This document shows, one piece after another, positions 41,413-50,003 of a stretch of 64,000 nt of DNA (the first letter of the stretch is position 1; every line of letters starts with the position of its first letter). The position numbers were made by a program, and so were the translations under genes. The stretch is taken from assembly GCF_014197535.1 (NCBI RefSeq), contig NZ_JACIFV010000010.1, forward strand, positions 1 to 64,000. The letters run 5' to 3'. The notes beneath the pieces were generated by a model that was given only the letters and a program-made list of their open reading frames with translations, was not told the origin of the DNA and searched no databases. The DNA is from Rhizobium aethiopicum. Its GTDB lineage: Bacteria; Pseudomonadota; Alphaproteobacteria; Rhizobiales; Rhizobiaceae.

Positions 41413-42603
41413 TCAGGCCGCGCTTTCAAGTAGCTTCCGTGCCTTGCCTTCCAGTTCGAGACGGGTGTCCTGATGGGTCTTGTCACGCGCCAGTGCCGTG
41501 ATCCCCTGAACGAAATCGAAGATCGATTCCGGCGGCCGGCCTTCTTCGGAGAAAACAGTCTCGATGATCTTGTTCGTTTCGCTTTTCGAGAAGCCACGCC
41601 GGCGCAGGAACGTTTGGCGATCCTCATCGTCGCGGGCGACGATCCGCTCGCGGGCGGCACGGATGCCAGCGACAAAAGCCGCTGGTGAGGAATTGGCAAA
41701 GCTTGTCAGCGCTGGTGCTGCTTCATGGGCGAAGCGCTCGGCGGCGAATTTGCTGTGCCGAATGCTGATCTCCTGGAAATTTTCCGATCCCCAGATGTTC
41801 CGGTTGGCGCAGACGGCGCGCAGATAAAAGGAGGCGATGCCGAGCGTCTTCGATCCGACCTCCGAGTTCCAGGCATAGAAGCCGCGGAAGAACAGGTCAG
41901 GTTCGCCATTGGGCAGGCGTCCCGCCTCGATCGGATGGGTATCGTCGACCAGGAACAGGAAGACATCGCGGTCGGATGCGTAGAGCGTGGTCGTATCCTT
42001 GGAAATATCGACGAAGGGATTGTGGGTCATGCTTGCCCAGTCAAGCAGACCCGGTACTTTCCAGATCGTGTCGCCGGTTCCGTTGCCGACGATCTTCATC
42101 ACGGCGGAAACGAGCTCGTGGTCCCATATCCTGCCGTATTCCGGACCGGTCACCGCCCGCAGCTCGACACGGCCGTCGTCCATCTCCAGCGTTTTGACGA
42201 GCTCGCCGCGATGTTTGAGTAGGCCATGCTGCAGATTGATCGCGGCAAGAGGCGCGGGAAGCTGACGCATATAGGTGGCGGGCGCCCCGACCAGTGTGCA
42301 CAGCTGACTATAACTCCAATGCGTCGGCGCAACCGGTCGCTGGTTGCCGGACACGATCAGTTCGAGCCGCTCGGGATTGTCGCGATTGGCTTCGAGGCGG
42401 ATTGAGGAACTTTCCACCGTGCGGGCATGGGCGCGGTCAGCGCGCGACTTGACCGCACCGAAGAGTTCGCCGAGCGAAAGATAGCGCTCGTCATCAGGCC
42501 GGGAGAACCATTCGGATGAGACGCGGCCATTACGCTCACCGCGCGAGATGTCGACGTTGAAGCCGGAGGATACTGTTTGCGAGGCAGAAGTGATGGTGTC
42601 CAT
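41413..42603 (-). CDS. DUF932-family protein
   Basis: 396 residues. The DUF932 core includes WSYSQLCTLVGAPATYMRQL, LRAVTGPEYGRIWDHELVSA and NRNIWGSENFQEISIRHSKF. DUF932 proteins are frequent on plasmids and phages, often near ParB-like or antirestriction genes; biochemical role unknown. It starts at ATG 42603 after a leader containing two hairpins. Confidence 0.85.
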   Translation of the reverse strand: MDTITSASQTVSSGFNVDISRGERNGRVSSEWFSRPDDERYLSLGELFGAVKSRADRAHARTVESSSIRLEANRDNPERLELIVSGNQRPVAPTHWSYSQLCTLVGAPATYMRQLPAPLAAINLQHGLLKHRGELVKTLEMDDGRVELRAVTGPEYGRIWDHELVSAVMKIVGNGTGDTIWKVPGLLDWASMTHNPFVDISKDTTTLYASDRDVFLFLVDDTHPIEAGRLPNGEPDLFFRGFYAWNSEVGSKTLGIASFYLRAVCANRNIWGSENFQEISIRHSKFAAERFAHEAAPALTSFANSSPAAFVAGIRAARERIVARDDEDRQTFLRRRGFSKSETNKIIETVFSEEGRPPESIFDFVQGITALARDKTHQDTRLELEGKARKLLESAA

Positions 42604-42627
42604 GATATTAGCTCCTTAAAACGAAAG

Positions 42628-42711
42628 CGGTCCGGTTTCCTGTCGGAGCCGGACCGTGCGAGTGGATCGGAATTGAAGGCCCGGCGTACCGACCGGACCT
42701 TGACTGGTCGG
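42628..42711 (-). promoter_or_regulatory. Hairpin pair between ParB-like and DUF932 genes
   Basis: CGGTCCGG (42628-42635) pairs with CCGGACCG (42649-42656) around 13 bases. CCGACC (42689-42694) pairs with GGTCGG (42706-42711). The second lies just after the ParB-like stop and could be its terminator. The first is in the DUF932 leader, echoing the structured leaders of other accessory genes. Confidence 0.45.
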
Positions 42712-42719
42712 GTTAAAGC

Positions 42720-44876
42720 CTACTCGGCAGCATCGAGATGCTTCTGCTCCTGAACGGCCTCGTGCGGCTCCGCTGCCGTTTCGTCGATATTCGCCTTGCC
42801 ACCGAGGATAGCTGCAAGATCTGAAGCCTCAGCTTCGGGGAGAGCATCGCCGCCGGTGTTGTCGGCGACGTCACCGGCTGCTGTCCCGGGGCTATCTGCC
42901 GATGCCTCTGCAATCGCCATCCTCAGCGGCTCGGGAAGCCAGCCGCTGCCGGCGAGCAGACGCTCGGCTTCACGCGCCATATCGGCCTTCTTCAGATGAT
43001 CGATCAGATGAGCCGACTGCTCGCCCGTCGCCTCCCGCACGGCCTGCAGGATATGCGCCTTGGTAACGCGTCCAAGATAGGCATCGACTGTCGGCGCCCA
43101 GCCGGCGGAGACCATGTCGAAACCGATCGAACGAGCGACCTGATCGGCATGAGCGACCGCGCGCGTGCGCTTGTTCCATGGTTCGATCACGACGTTCAGC
43201 GAAAGGGATGCGCAATGGGCAAACAATGCCAGCCGGCTGACCTCATCGAGCGTGATCAGGAAGTCCCAGAGCTCGTCGGGCGCCTTCGGAAGGTCCTGGC
43301 CCCATGCCTCCTGCCGCTGATCGATTTCCTTTGCCCAGACCGTGTCGCCCAACCCTTCGCTCTGGCCGAACCTGGCGCTTTGCAGCGTCAGTTCCAGGCA
43401 CGTGTCGGAGCTATATGGGTAGAAGGTTTTCAGGACAAACGCGTGCAGGACGGCAATGAAGGCAACGGCTGGGTTGTTGGCGAGCGCATTGCGCAGGGCC
43501 ACGGTGCGGATCGCCGTCAGATCGACAACCAAGCGGTCGGACAAGGGGCGGATGACATCGTCTTCCTCCTCTGCCTGGTCATCCACAGCCCGGCCGCCGA
43601 TTGATACCCCGCCGGTCGATGATGATCCGGTCACGTCGCGGGCGACATCGCTCCTGAAGATCAAGGCATCGGTCTCCACCGTCTCAGGCTGCGGTTCGTC
43701 CTCCGGTCGGACAAAGCCGCGCTCGATCCTCAGTTCGCCGCCGGTATCGAGCGAGACGAACACGCCGCCACGGGCGACGTCCTGAGAATCGAAGACATAT
43801 GGCCGATCGTTGAACCGATCGAGTTCGCGCCCGACCTCCTCCAGCCGATGTTCAGTTGCCTCGCAAGGCTCCTCGGCCTCGCCATAAGTTGCGTCGAGTT
43901 CGTCGTATTCGGTCTTGAGCGCGCCGTACCGAGCAATCTCCTGCCCGGTCATTTCGGCCTGGTGGCCATAGAAACGACGCAGCCCCGCTGTATGACCGTA
44001 AGGAAAGTCGAGGGCAGCTTCGACCCACTTCCAGCCTTCCGCTGCTTTGAGCGCCTCGGCATCTGCCGTTAATTTCTCCAGTGCCAATTGCTCGAGCAGG
44101 GCAGGGTCCTGAAGCCATCCGCCGTTGTCCTGCTCGAACAGGTCGCGCATTACGACACCGCCAGCGGCTTCATAGGCGTCGATTCCAACGTAGACGGAGC
44201 GGCGATCGCTCGCGCGGACCGTCGTTTCCGTCAGAAGCCTGCGGATATAGTAGGGTTCGCGAAGCTGCTGGCGCGAGATCGTGTCCCAGACCTGCTCCTG
44301 CCGGGCATGGTCATTGGTGATGGAAAAGGCCATGACCAGTTCAAGTTTCATGTCCTCGTTGGCATAGAGTTCGAGCAGCCGCGGCGAGACCGATGCCAGA
44401 CGCAGCCGTTGCCGGACGGTCGCTGCCGAGACAAAGAAGCGGGCTGCGATTTCCTCTTCGCCAATCCCCTGCTCGCGCAGTGTCTGGAATGCGCGGTATT
44501 GGTCAAGGGGATGAAGATCGACGCGCTGGACATTTTCGGCAAGAGAATCCTCAGCTTCGGGGGTTTCGCCGCTGCTGATGATGCAGGGAATTCCCGCGGT
44601 CTTTGCGAGCCGTTTGCGTGAGACAAGCAGTTCAAGCGCACGGTAGCGCCGGCCACCAGCCGGGATACGATAAAAGCCGGTCTCGTTGCCGCCATCATCG
44701 ACCTGAGCCCGAACATTCAGGCTGGTCAGCAATCCGCGGCGCGCTATGTCCTCCGCGAGATCTTCGATCGAGACGCCCGCCTTTACCCGACGCACGTTTT
44801 GTTCGCTCAAGATGAGTTTATTGAAAGGGATGTCACGTCCAACACTGAGCGTGATTTTCTCAATGGCCTGTGCCAT
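42720..44876 (-). CDS. Large plasmid ParB/Spo0J-like DNA-binding protein
   Basis: 718 residues. The N-terminal ParB/Srx nuclease-like fold (FNKLILSEQNVRRVKAGVSI, YRIPAGGRRYRALELL, DSLAENVQRVDLHPLDQYRA) is followed by an HTH (EEIAARFFVSAATVRQRLRL) and a long C-terminal extension absent from partition ParB proteins. No ParA gene is adjacent, so a role in partitioning is doubtful. Plasmid proteins of this architecture may help establishment after transfer. ATG 44876 follows GGAG; upstream codons are leader. Confidence 0.82.
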   Translation of the reverse strand: MAQAIEKITLSVGRDIPFNKLILSEQNVRRVKAGVSIEDLAEDIARRGLLTSLNVRAQVDDGGNETGFYRIPAGGRRYRALELLVSRKRLAKTAGIPCIISSGETPEAEDSLAENVQRVDLHPLDQYRAFQTLREQGIGEEEIAARFFVSAATVRQRLRLASVSPRLLELYANEDMKLELVMAFSITNDHARQEQVWDTISRQQLREPYYIRRLLTETTVRASDRRSVYVGIDAYEAAGGVVMRDLFEQDNGGWLQDPALLEQLALEKLTADAEALKAAEGWKWVEAALDFPYGHTAGLRRFYGHQAEMTGQEIARYGALKTEYDELDATYGEAEEPCEATEHRLEEVGRELDRFNDRPYVFDSQDVARGGVFVSLDTGGELRIERGFVRPEDEPQPETVETDALIFRSDVARDVTGSSSTGGVSIGGRAVDDQAEEEDDVIRPLSDRLVVDLTAIRTVALRNALANNPAVAFIAVLHAFVLKTFYPYSSDTCLELTLQSARFGQSEGLGDTVWAKEIDQRQEAWGQDLPKAPDELWDFLITLDEVSRLALFAHCASLSLNVVIEPWNKRTRAVAHADQVARSIGFDMVSAGWAPTVDAYLGRVTKAHILQAVREATGEQSAHLIDHLKKADMAREAERLLAGSGWLPEPLRMAIAEASADSPGTAAGDVADNTGGDALPEAEASDLAAILGGKANIDETAAEPHEAVQEQKHLDAAE

Positions 44877-45430
44877 GTCGTTTCTCCGTAACGAGCCGGC
44901 CGGAACTCTCTCCAACCTCCAAACTCGCCGCGAAATCCCCTTCCCTCCTCTCACTCTTCCGCTCGCTCAGTTTCTGGCGACCATCGCCACAATCCCGGTT
45001 CGGCAACAAATCCAGGTAGCGCCGCCTTCCATCAAACGGCCGCCCATCAACGATCATCAACCGATGTCGCAGCGACGCAACCGAGCTGCCGCTCCCCCAA
45101 GGCTGATCGATCTGGGCAGGTCTCTTGCCGCACCGTTCATGCAACTGGCGACATGGGTGGTGGACCATCTGGGCGAAATTGAAGCCCCATCGGCCTTTGC
45201 ACGACGAAGAATCAAGACAACTGCGCGGGTAGCTCTGCAGTTATGGTCTTGAATCCACGTCTGCACCTTTTGTGCCGGCGTGTAAGCCGCTGCTCACAAA
45301 TGGATGCAAGACTGGAAGCCGCAGCGCTCAAGCCCGCGGCTCCCAGGTGCCTTTACGTGAGTGCCAGTGCGACCTTTCCTCGTAGCAGTTGAAGGGATCA
45401 GAACCAATGGCGCGCAGATCCATACTCTCG
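44877..45430. other. Gap upstream of the ParB-like gene
   Basis: About 550 bases. The part nearest the ParB-like gene is a C/T-rich leader on the plus strand. No open frame has a ribosome site and family features. Around 45361 the motif GTGCCAGTGCGACCTTTCC faintly resembles the element end at 38-57. Confidence 0.35.
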
Positions 45431-45850
45431 TTATCGCGACCAGGGATTTATCACTTTCAACTCAGCGGCCTCGAACGGACTTGTGTCGCGAGTTGCGACT
45501 GCGAGGCCGTTCGCTGCTGCTGTGGCGGCAATGTAGCTATCGGCCGCACCGATCGCTTTCCCAGATACTCGAGCGCGCGCCATCAGTTCCGCGTAAAACT
45601 GTGAAGTCACCAAGTTAAAGGGGAGGATACGCTCGGAAAAGTGAGGCAGCACTTCGCCCTCAAGGCGGTCTCGAAGGATAGTCTGCCGTTTGCCCGAGGG
45701 CATGGCAGCGATCCCGAAGCGAAGTTCAGCAATCGTTATTGCGGAAAGGAACAGCGTCTCGATGGCCTGGGCGTCCAACCAGGCGACCACTGCCTCGTCA
45801 GGAACCGGTTTCCACGGCTCGGATATAACGTTCGTGTCCAGCAAGATCAT
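45431..45850 (-). CDS. fitB: FitB/VapC-type PIN toxin
   Basis: 139 residues starting MILLDTNVISEPWKPVPDEA. The full PIN set is present: Asp in LLDTN, Glu in IAELRFG, Asp in GAADSYIAATA and Asp in ATRDTSPF. The VISE motif and partner type are those of FitAB. Its start overlaps the antitoxin stop by four bases. Expected to be an active RNase. Confidence 0.86.
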   Translation of the reverse strand: MILLDTNVISEPWKPVPDEAVVAWLDAQAIETLFLSAITIAELRFGIAAMPSGKRQTILRDRLEGEVLPHFSERILPFNLVTSQFYAELMARARVSGKAIGAADSYIAATAAANGLAVATRDTSPFEAAELKVINPWSR

Positions 45851-46101
45851 TCGAAGGTCATCGGTGCAACTGGCGTCTTATCGCGATTCTCCTGCAGGCC
45901 TTCAACGTCGCTGTCTGAAAGCTCAGCGTCCCGACCAATAGACGCCAGCAAGGAGCCGAGCTTAACACGCTCAGAGGGACGAACAGCGGCCTCAATAATG
46001 GCGCGGATCTCGGCCTCGGTGCTTCGGCCGTGATGAGCCGCTCGCACCCGCAGAGCACGATGTGTTTCGTCAGAAAGATTCCGAATGGTCACCGCCGGCA
46101 T
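45847..46101 (-). CDS. fitA: FitA-type ribbon-helix-helix antitoxin
   Basis: 84 residues from MPAVTIRNLSDETHRALRVR, the Arc-like RHH opening of FitA/StbC antitoxins, with HHGRSTEAEIRAIIEAAV as second helix. The C-terminal part (LGSLLASIGRDAELSDSDVE) would bind FitB. Upstream ATG codons in frame lack a ribosome site. Three TGATATCA-like sites lie in the promoter. Confidence 0.85.
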   Translation of the reverse strand: MPAVTIRNLSDETHRALRVRAAHHGRSTEAEIRAIIEAAVRPSERVKLGSLLASIGRDAELSDSDVEGLQENRDKTPVAPMTFE

Positions 46102-46158
46102 TGATATCACCTCTGCAGAAACAATGGCTTTGATATCAAAGTATGCAGTATGATACCA
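46102..46158. promoter_or_regulatory. Triple FitA operator
   Basis: TGATATCA at 46102-46109 and 46131-46138 (within the 12-bp palindrome TTTGATATCAAA, 46129-46140), plus TGATACCA at 46151-46158. Arrays of short palindromes are typical RHH antitoxin sites. Confidence 0.55.
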
Positions 46159-46288
46159 AATTTCAAGTGCTTCGATAATGAGGGCGAAAACCATGCCTAA
46201 TCACAAGAGTTCAGATAAGGCTTTTGGATAGATATTCGCCGTGCTCTAGTGCGGGTACAATCTTCGCGCGAAATGACGGAGACGGGGC

Positions 46289-46606
46289 ATGCGTCGCAAT
46301 TATCGCAATCCGCAGAAGAGATCACTGCTGTTCGAGGCGCCGGGCCTGCTCATCGGCGCGCTCGCGTTTGGTGCGGCCGGCGGCTGGACCGCGAGTGACA
46401 TGCTGGCCTCATGGAGCGCTTCTGGCGGCTCCGGTCTATCGTGCAGGATCAAGGGCAACATCTCCATCGAAACGGGCGAGCGCATCTTCCACGTGCCGGG
46501 GCAGAAATACTACGCACAGACGAAGATCAGCCCCCAGTATGGAGAGCGGTGGTTCTGCTCTGAATTTGAAGCTTGGGCAGCCGGCTGGCGGAAATCGAAA
46601 TCGTGA
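46289..46606 (+). CDS. Membrane-anchored sunset-domain protein
   Basis: 105 residues. Basic N-terminus MRRNYRNPQKRSLLFEAP, one membrane segment GLLIGALAFGAAGGW, then SCRIKGNISIETGERIFHVP, GQKYYAQTKISPQYGERWF, CSEFEAWAAGWRK, the small Cys-bearing 'sunset' module. The C-terminal module is repeated in the protein at 56657-57025. The N-terminal anchor and the upstream GGAGACGGGGCATG resemble those of the gene at 60991. Likely inner membrane, with the domain outside. Function unknown. Confidence 0.7.
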   Translation: MRRNYRNPQKRSLLFEAPGLLIGALAFGAAGGWTASDMLASWSASGGSGLSCRIKGNISIETGERIFHVPGQKYYAQTKISPQYGERWFCSEFEAWAAGWRKSKS

Positions 46607-46726
46607 TGCGGAGATTGCCTAATTGCAAAGCCGCCTGCATAGCGGCCCTTTTTCCGAGATATCGCGTGGCTTCGTTCAGCCCGCGCTTTTAATACTTGTA
46701 TTGCATAGGCTCCAATAGCCGCCACC

Positions 46727-46895
46727 TCGCTGGCAGAAAGCTACCACCTCGAGACAGGTCGTCATCTCAACGTGTACGGAGACATAGGAGAGCTCTTCGG
46801 CGCCATCACCTACGGAATAAAGCTGAACAAGACCTACGCGAAGGGTGCCGATGGTCGGCTTGGCAACGATTCATGTTGAGATCAAAACCATCACG
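46727..46895 (+). pseudogene. Truncated copy of the gene at 62767-63174
   Basis: 169 bases nearly identical to 62827-62994 (same orientation), covering only the middle of that gene. An extra T near 46871 (GATTCATG versus GATCATG) breaks the frame. Sequence identity stops abruptly at both ends. A relic of duplication or rearrangement. Confidence 0.85.
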
Positions 46896-46922
46896 ACCGT
46901 GGGAACTAGGCGTAGATTTTGT

Positions 46923-46934
46923 CACCAAATGGTG
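46923..46934. promoter_or_regulatory. Putative VapB operator
   Basis: CACCA-AA-TGGTG inverted repeat 33 bases upstream of the antitoxin start at 46968, a likely autoregulatory site. Confidence 0.4.
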
Positions 46935-46967
46935 CTATTTAAAACATCAGAACAGGGATAATAAACG

Positions 46968-47168
46968 ATGCGATCGACTATCAATCTCGACGACACTCTT
47001 ATGGAAAGGGCCAAGTCCCTGACCGGCACAAAAGAAACCGCGGCTCTCGTCCGCCAGGCGTTGGAGACGCTTGTCCGAGTAGAGTCCGGAAAACGCCTGA
47101 TCGCGCTCGGTGGAACTATGCCCGATGCGGAGGCAGCTCCACGTCGCCGGAGCGCGGCGGCCAAGTGA
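46968..47168 (+). CDS. vapB: VapB-type antitoxin
   Basis: 66 residues. MRSTINLDDTLMERAKSLTG, TKETAALVRQALETLVRVES is the type II VapB ribbon-helix-helix pattern (antitoxin_VapB_2-like), with a basic and alanine-rich tail. Its TGA overlaps the toxin GTG. Confidence 0.85.
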   Translation: MRSTINLDDTLMERAKSLTGTKETAALVRQALETLVRVESGKRLIALGGTMPDAEAAPRRRSAAAK

Positions 47169-47548
47169 TACTGGCAGACACTTCTATATGGATCGATCAT
47201 TTTCGCAATGGCGATGCGGAGCTTCGGACGATCATTGAGGACGACCGTCTACTCTGCCATCCGGCTGTGGTTGGCGAACTGGCACTTGGCAGCCTTCGAG
47301 ATCGCGAGCGTGTGATTACGTTTCTGGCAGCCCAGCGCCACGCGTTCGTCGCAACGCACGACGAAGTAATGACAATGATCGATCGTCACGGCATTTTCAG
47401 TATGGGCATCGGCTATACAGATGCCCACTTACTCGCCTCGATACTGCTTGATCGGCGAGCGGCATTATGGACCAGGGACAAGCGTCTGCAGACGGCGGCC
47501 GAAAAGGCAGGCGCTTCATTGCATAGGCCAGCCACTGCTCGCAACTGA
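47165..47548 (+). CDS. vapC: VapC-type PIN toxin
   Basis: 127 residues from GTG 47165. MILADTSIWIDHFRNGDAEL has the first catalytic Asp, VVGELALG the Glu, GIGYTDAHLLAS the Asp and LWTRDKRLQ the fourth acidic residue. Complete PIN active site; expected to cut RNA (VapC family members of this type often cut tRNA). Confidence 0.86.
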   Translation: MILADTSIWIDHFRNGDAELRTIIEDDRLLCHPAVVGELALGSLRDRERVITFLAAQRHAFVATHDEVMTMIDRHGIFSMGIGYTDAHLLASILLDRRAALWTRDKRLQTAAEKAGASLHRPATARN

Positions 47549-47781
47549 ACACCAAAATAGTCCCACCGAGTTTCGGATTTTTCCCGTCTCTCGCCTTGAG
47601 AGATTTGAACGATCGACCACGCGACTTCCCTGGTGCGGCATATCGTTGATTTATGGAACTTAGTCATGTCGACGACGGCAATCCGGCAAGTTAACCGCAT
47701 GTTTACTACCGTGGCAGCTTTCGATTTTGGTAAATCGTCCTTTACCTTTCAGCAGTTAGCCTCGGCCGCTTGGAGGTACCT

Positions 47782-49704
47782 ATGTGTGGTGTGGCCGGCT
47801 ATCTTGGATATGTTGCTGACGGAGTGGCTTTGCTCTCCGCAATGTCTGGTGCTATCGCTCATCGCGGACCGGACGGCGAAGGCATCAGCGTCTTCCCTCA
47901 CGCAGGTCTCGCGCACCGCAGGCTGGCAATCATCGACCTTGAAAATGGACGGCAGCCAATGGCGAGCGAGACCGGCCGGTTCGTGATCTCCTTCAATGGC
48001 GAGATATTCAATCATGTTGAGCTGCGGCGCGATCTCAAAGCGCAGGGGCATCGCTTCAGAACCACGACGGACACGGAAGTGATCCTGTGTCTGTTCGAGC
48101 GCATCGGCGAGCGTTGCCTTTCCCTGCTGAACGGTGATTTCGCCTTTGCCATATGGGATACGCTGCGGGAGCGGATGTTCATCGCCCGCGACCGGATGGG
48201 CGTGCGACCGCTCTTCTACACCCGCCACCGTGGGGCGGTCTATTTCGCCTCGGAGGCAAAGGCACTCTTGAAGGTGCCGGGCATCGAGGCGAGGCTTGAC
48301 ATCAAGGCCCTCGACCAGATCCTGACAGTCTGGGCACCGATAGCGCCTCGGACTGCCTTCCAGGATATTTTTGAGCTGGAACCGGCGACATATGCGTTCA
48401 TCGACCGGAACGGCCTGGTCATGACACCGTACTGGAAGCACGAATTTCCCGATTATGGCGATCATGCGGGCAGTGCGGCCGAGGAGAAGCTCGACGATCT
48501 GCTGACGGATGCCGTCCGGCTGCGGCTCAGGGCTGACGTCGAGGTGGGCTGCTACCTCTCCGGGGGCCTCGATTCCTCCGTCGTGGCGGCGGTCGCCGCC
48601 GGACTCGGCGCGCAGCCACTGCGAACATTCGCCATCGCCTTCGAAAGCAAGGAACACGACGAAAGCTATTTCCAGAATATCATGGCTGTGCACCTCGGGA
48701 CGCGCCACGTCCAAATGCGGATGACCAGTGCGGATATCGCCACCAATTTTCCCGATGTTGTGCGCCACATGGAGCGGCCCGTCATCCGATCGGCACCGGC
48801 ACCGCTTTACACCCTCGCCCGGTTGGTGAGGGGCAGCGGGATCAAAGCCGTCCTCACCGGCGAGGGCGCCGACGAGATTTTCGCGGGCTACGACATTTTC
48901 AAGGAAGCCAAGGTGCGCAGGTTCTGCACCAGACAGCCGGGCTCCAGGTTCAGGCCGTTGCTTTTTCGTAGGCTTTATCCCTATCTTCCGAACCTCAGCC
49001 GGCAGACGCCGGAATACCTCTCCGCCTTTTTCATGGCGGGCTCGGCAGAACTCGGCGATCCCCTGTTTTCCCACCGGCCGCGGTTCCGGTCGACGTCGGC
49101 GACGAAGATGTTCTTCTCAAGAGACGTCAAAAGCGCTCTTGCCGGCTATGACGCTGCCGAGGAAATCGTCTCGCTCCTGCCTGCTGATTTCCGCCGCTGG
49201 CATCCGCTGAACCAGGCGCAGTACCTCGAAACGCGGTTTCTTCTTCCCGGATATATCCTGTCCAGCCAGGGAGACCGGATGGCGATGGCGCACGGGATCG
49301 AAGGACGTTTTCCCTTCCTCGACCACCGCCTGGTGGAATTCGCAGCCCGACTTCATCCGGAGCAGAAGCTCAAGGGCCTCGACGAAAAGCACGTGCTGCG
49401 CGGCGTGGCCGACAAGCTGCTGCCGAGCGAGATTTCCGGGCGCCGCAAGCAGCCCTATCGGGCGCCGGACGTGGAGGCTTTCGTCGGCGAAACGAAGCGT
49501 GCCTTCGTCGAGGCCGCCATGGGAGCGGAAAGCATCGAGCGGTTAGCGATATTCGATCCGGTGACGGTCGAGAAACTTCACAGGAAATGCGCGATGGGCG
49601 CGCCGTCCGGCTTCAGGGACAATGCCGCGTTCGTCGCAATACTTTCAACGCAGCTTTGGCAGGAAACCTTTTCTGCAGGATCGGCCGCCCGTGCGGTCGC
49701 CTGA
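47782..49704 (+). CDS. Asparagine-synthase-like glutamine amidotransferase
   Basis: 640 residues starting MCGVAGYLGY with Cys2 as glutaminase nucleophile. The N-terminal Ntn domain (RGPDGEG, LAHRRLAIID, SFNGEIFNH) hydrolyses glutamine. The C-terminal ATP pyrophosphatase domain has SGGLDSS near residue 260 and GEGADEIFAGY near 360. AsnB-like enzymes in biosynthetic clusters amidate carboxylates of a scaffold rather than Asp, and adjacency to an acyl carrier protein and AMP ligase suggests that here. ATG 47782 has GGAGG five bases upstream. First gene of the cluster. Confidence 0.85.
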   Translation: MCGVAGYLGYVADGVALLSAMSGAIAHRGPDGEGISVFPHAGLAHRRLAIIDLENGRQPMASETGRFVISFNGEIFNHVELRRDLKAQGHRFRTTTDTEVILCLFERIGERCLSLLNGDFAFAIWDTLRERMFIARDRMGVRPLFYTRHRGAVYFASEAKALLKVPGIEARLDIKALDQILTVWAPIAPRTAFQDIFELEPATYAFIDRNGLVMTPYWKHEFPDYGDHAGSAAEEKLDDLLTDAVRLRLRADVEVGCYLSGGLDSSVVAAVAAGLGAQPLRTFAIAFESKEHDESYFQNIMAVHLGTRHVQMRMTSADIATNFPDVVRHMERPVIRSAPAPLYTLARLVRGSGIKAVLTGEGADEIFAGYDIFKEAKVRRFCTRQPGSRFRPLLFRRLYPYLPNLSRQTPEYLSAFFMAGSAELGDPLFSHRPRFRSTSATKMFFSRDVKSALAGYDAAEEIVSLLPADFRRWHPLNQAQYLETRFLLPGYILSSQGDRMAMAHGIEGRFPFLDHRLVEFAARLHPEQKLKGLDEKHVLRGVADKLLPSEISGRRKQPYRAPDVEAFVGETKRAFVEAAMGAESIERLAIFDPVTVEKLHRKCAMGAPSGFRDNAAFVAILSTQLWQETFSAGSAARAVA

Positions 49705-49727
49705 CAACACCAAGAGAGGCAACAAAT

Positions 49728-49991
49728 ATGTTTGACAATCCGCGTCCGACCATCAGGACCTTCATCATTGAGAACTTTCTCTTCGGCGACCCAAGCCCGA
49801 TGCCTGACGACGCCGGCTCGCTAATCGAAAACGAGATACTGGATTCCACCGGCGTGCTGGAACTGGTAGCCTTCATCGAGGACACCTTCGGCTTCACCAT
49901 GGCCGATGACGAAATCGTGCCGGCCAATCTCGATTCCGTCGCGAAGATCGCCGATTTCGTGCTCTCGAAGACGTGGCGCGCATCGGCCTGA
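49728..49991 (+). CDS. Acyl carrier protein
   Basis: 87 residues. DSTGVLELVAFIEDTFGFTM provides the phosphopantetheine Ser in a DSxGxxELV motif, and the flanking helices are acidic as in ACPs. It lies 23 bases after the AsnB-like gene and 12 bases before the ligase. It probably carries the acyl or aminoacyl intermediate loaded by the next gene. Confidence 0.85.
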   Translation: MFDNPRPTIRTFIIENFLFGDPSPMPDDAGSLIENEILDSTGVLELVAFIEDTFGFTMADDEIVPANLDSVAKIADFVLSKTWRASA

Positions 49992-50003
49992 GTGGAGGCG
50001 TAC

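Noticed and set aside
42720..44876. Partition gene parB of the plasmid replication unit
   Set aside because: The protein is about twice the usual length, lies among transfer-associated genes and has no adjacent parA or repC, so a partition role is not supported.
47749..49074. 441-codon minus-strand frame opposite the AsnB-like gene
   Set aside because: It is an antisense shadow of a gene with clear amidotransferase motifs; such long shadows are common in GC-rich DNA.
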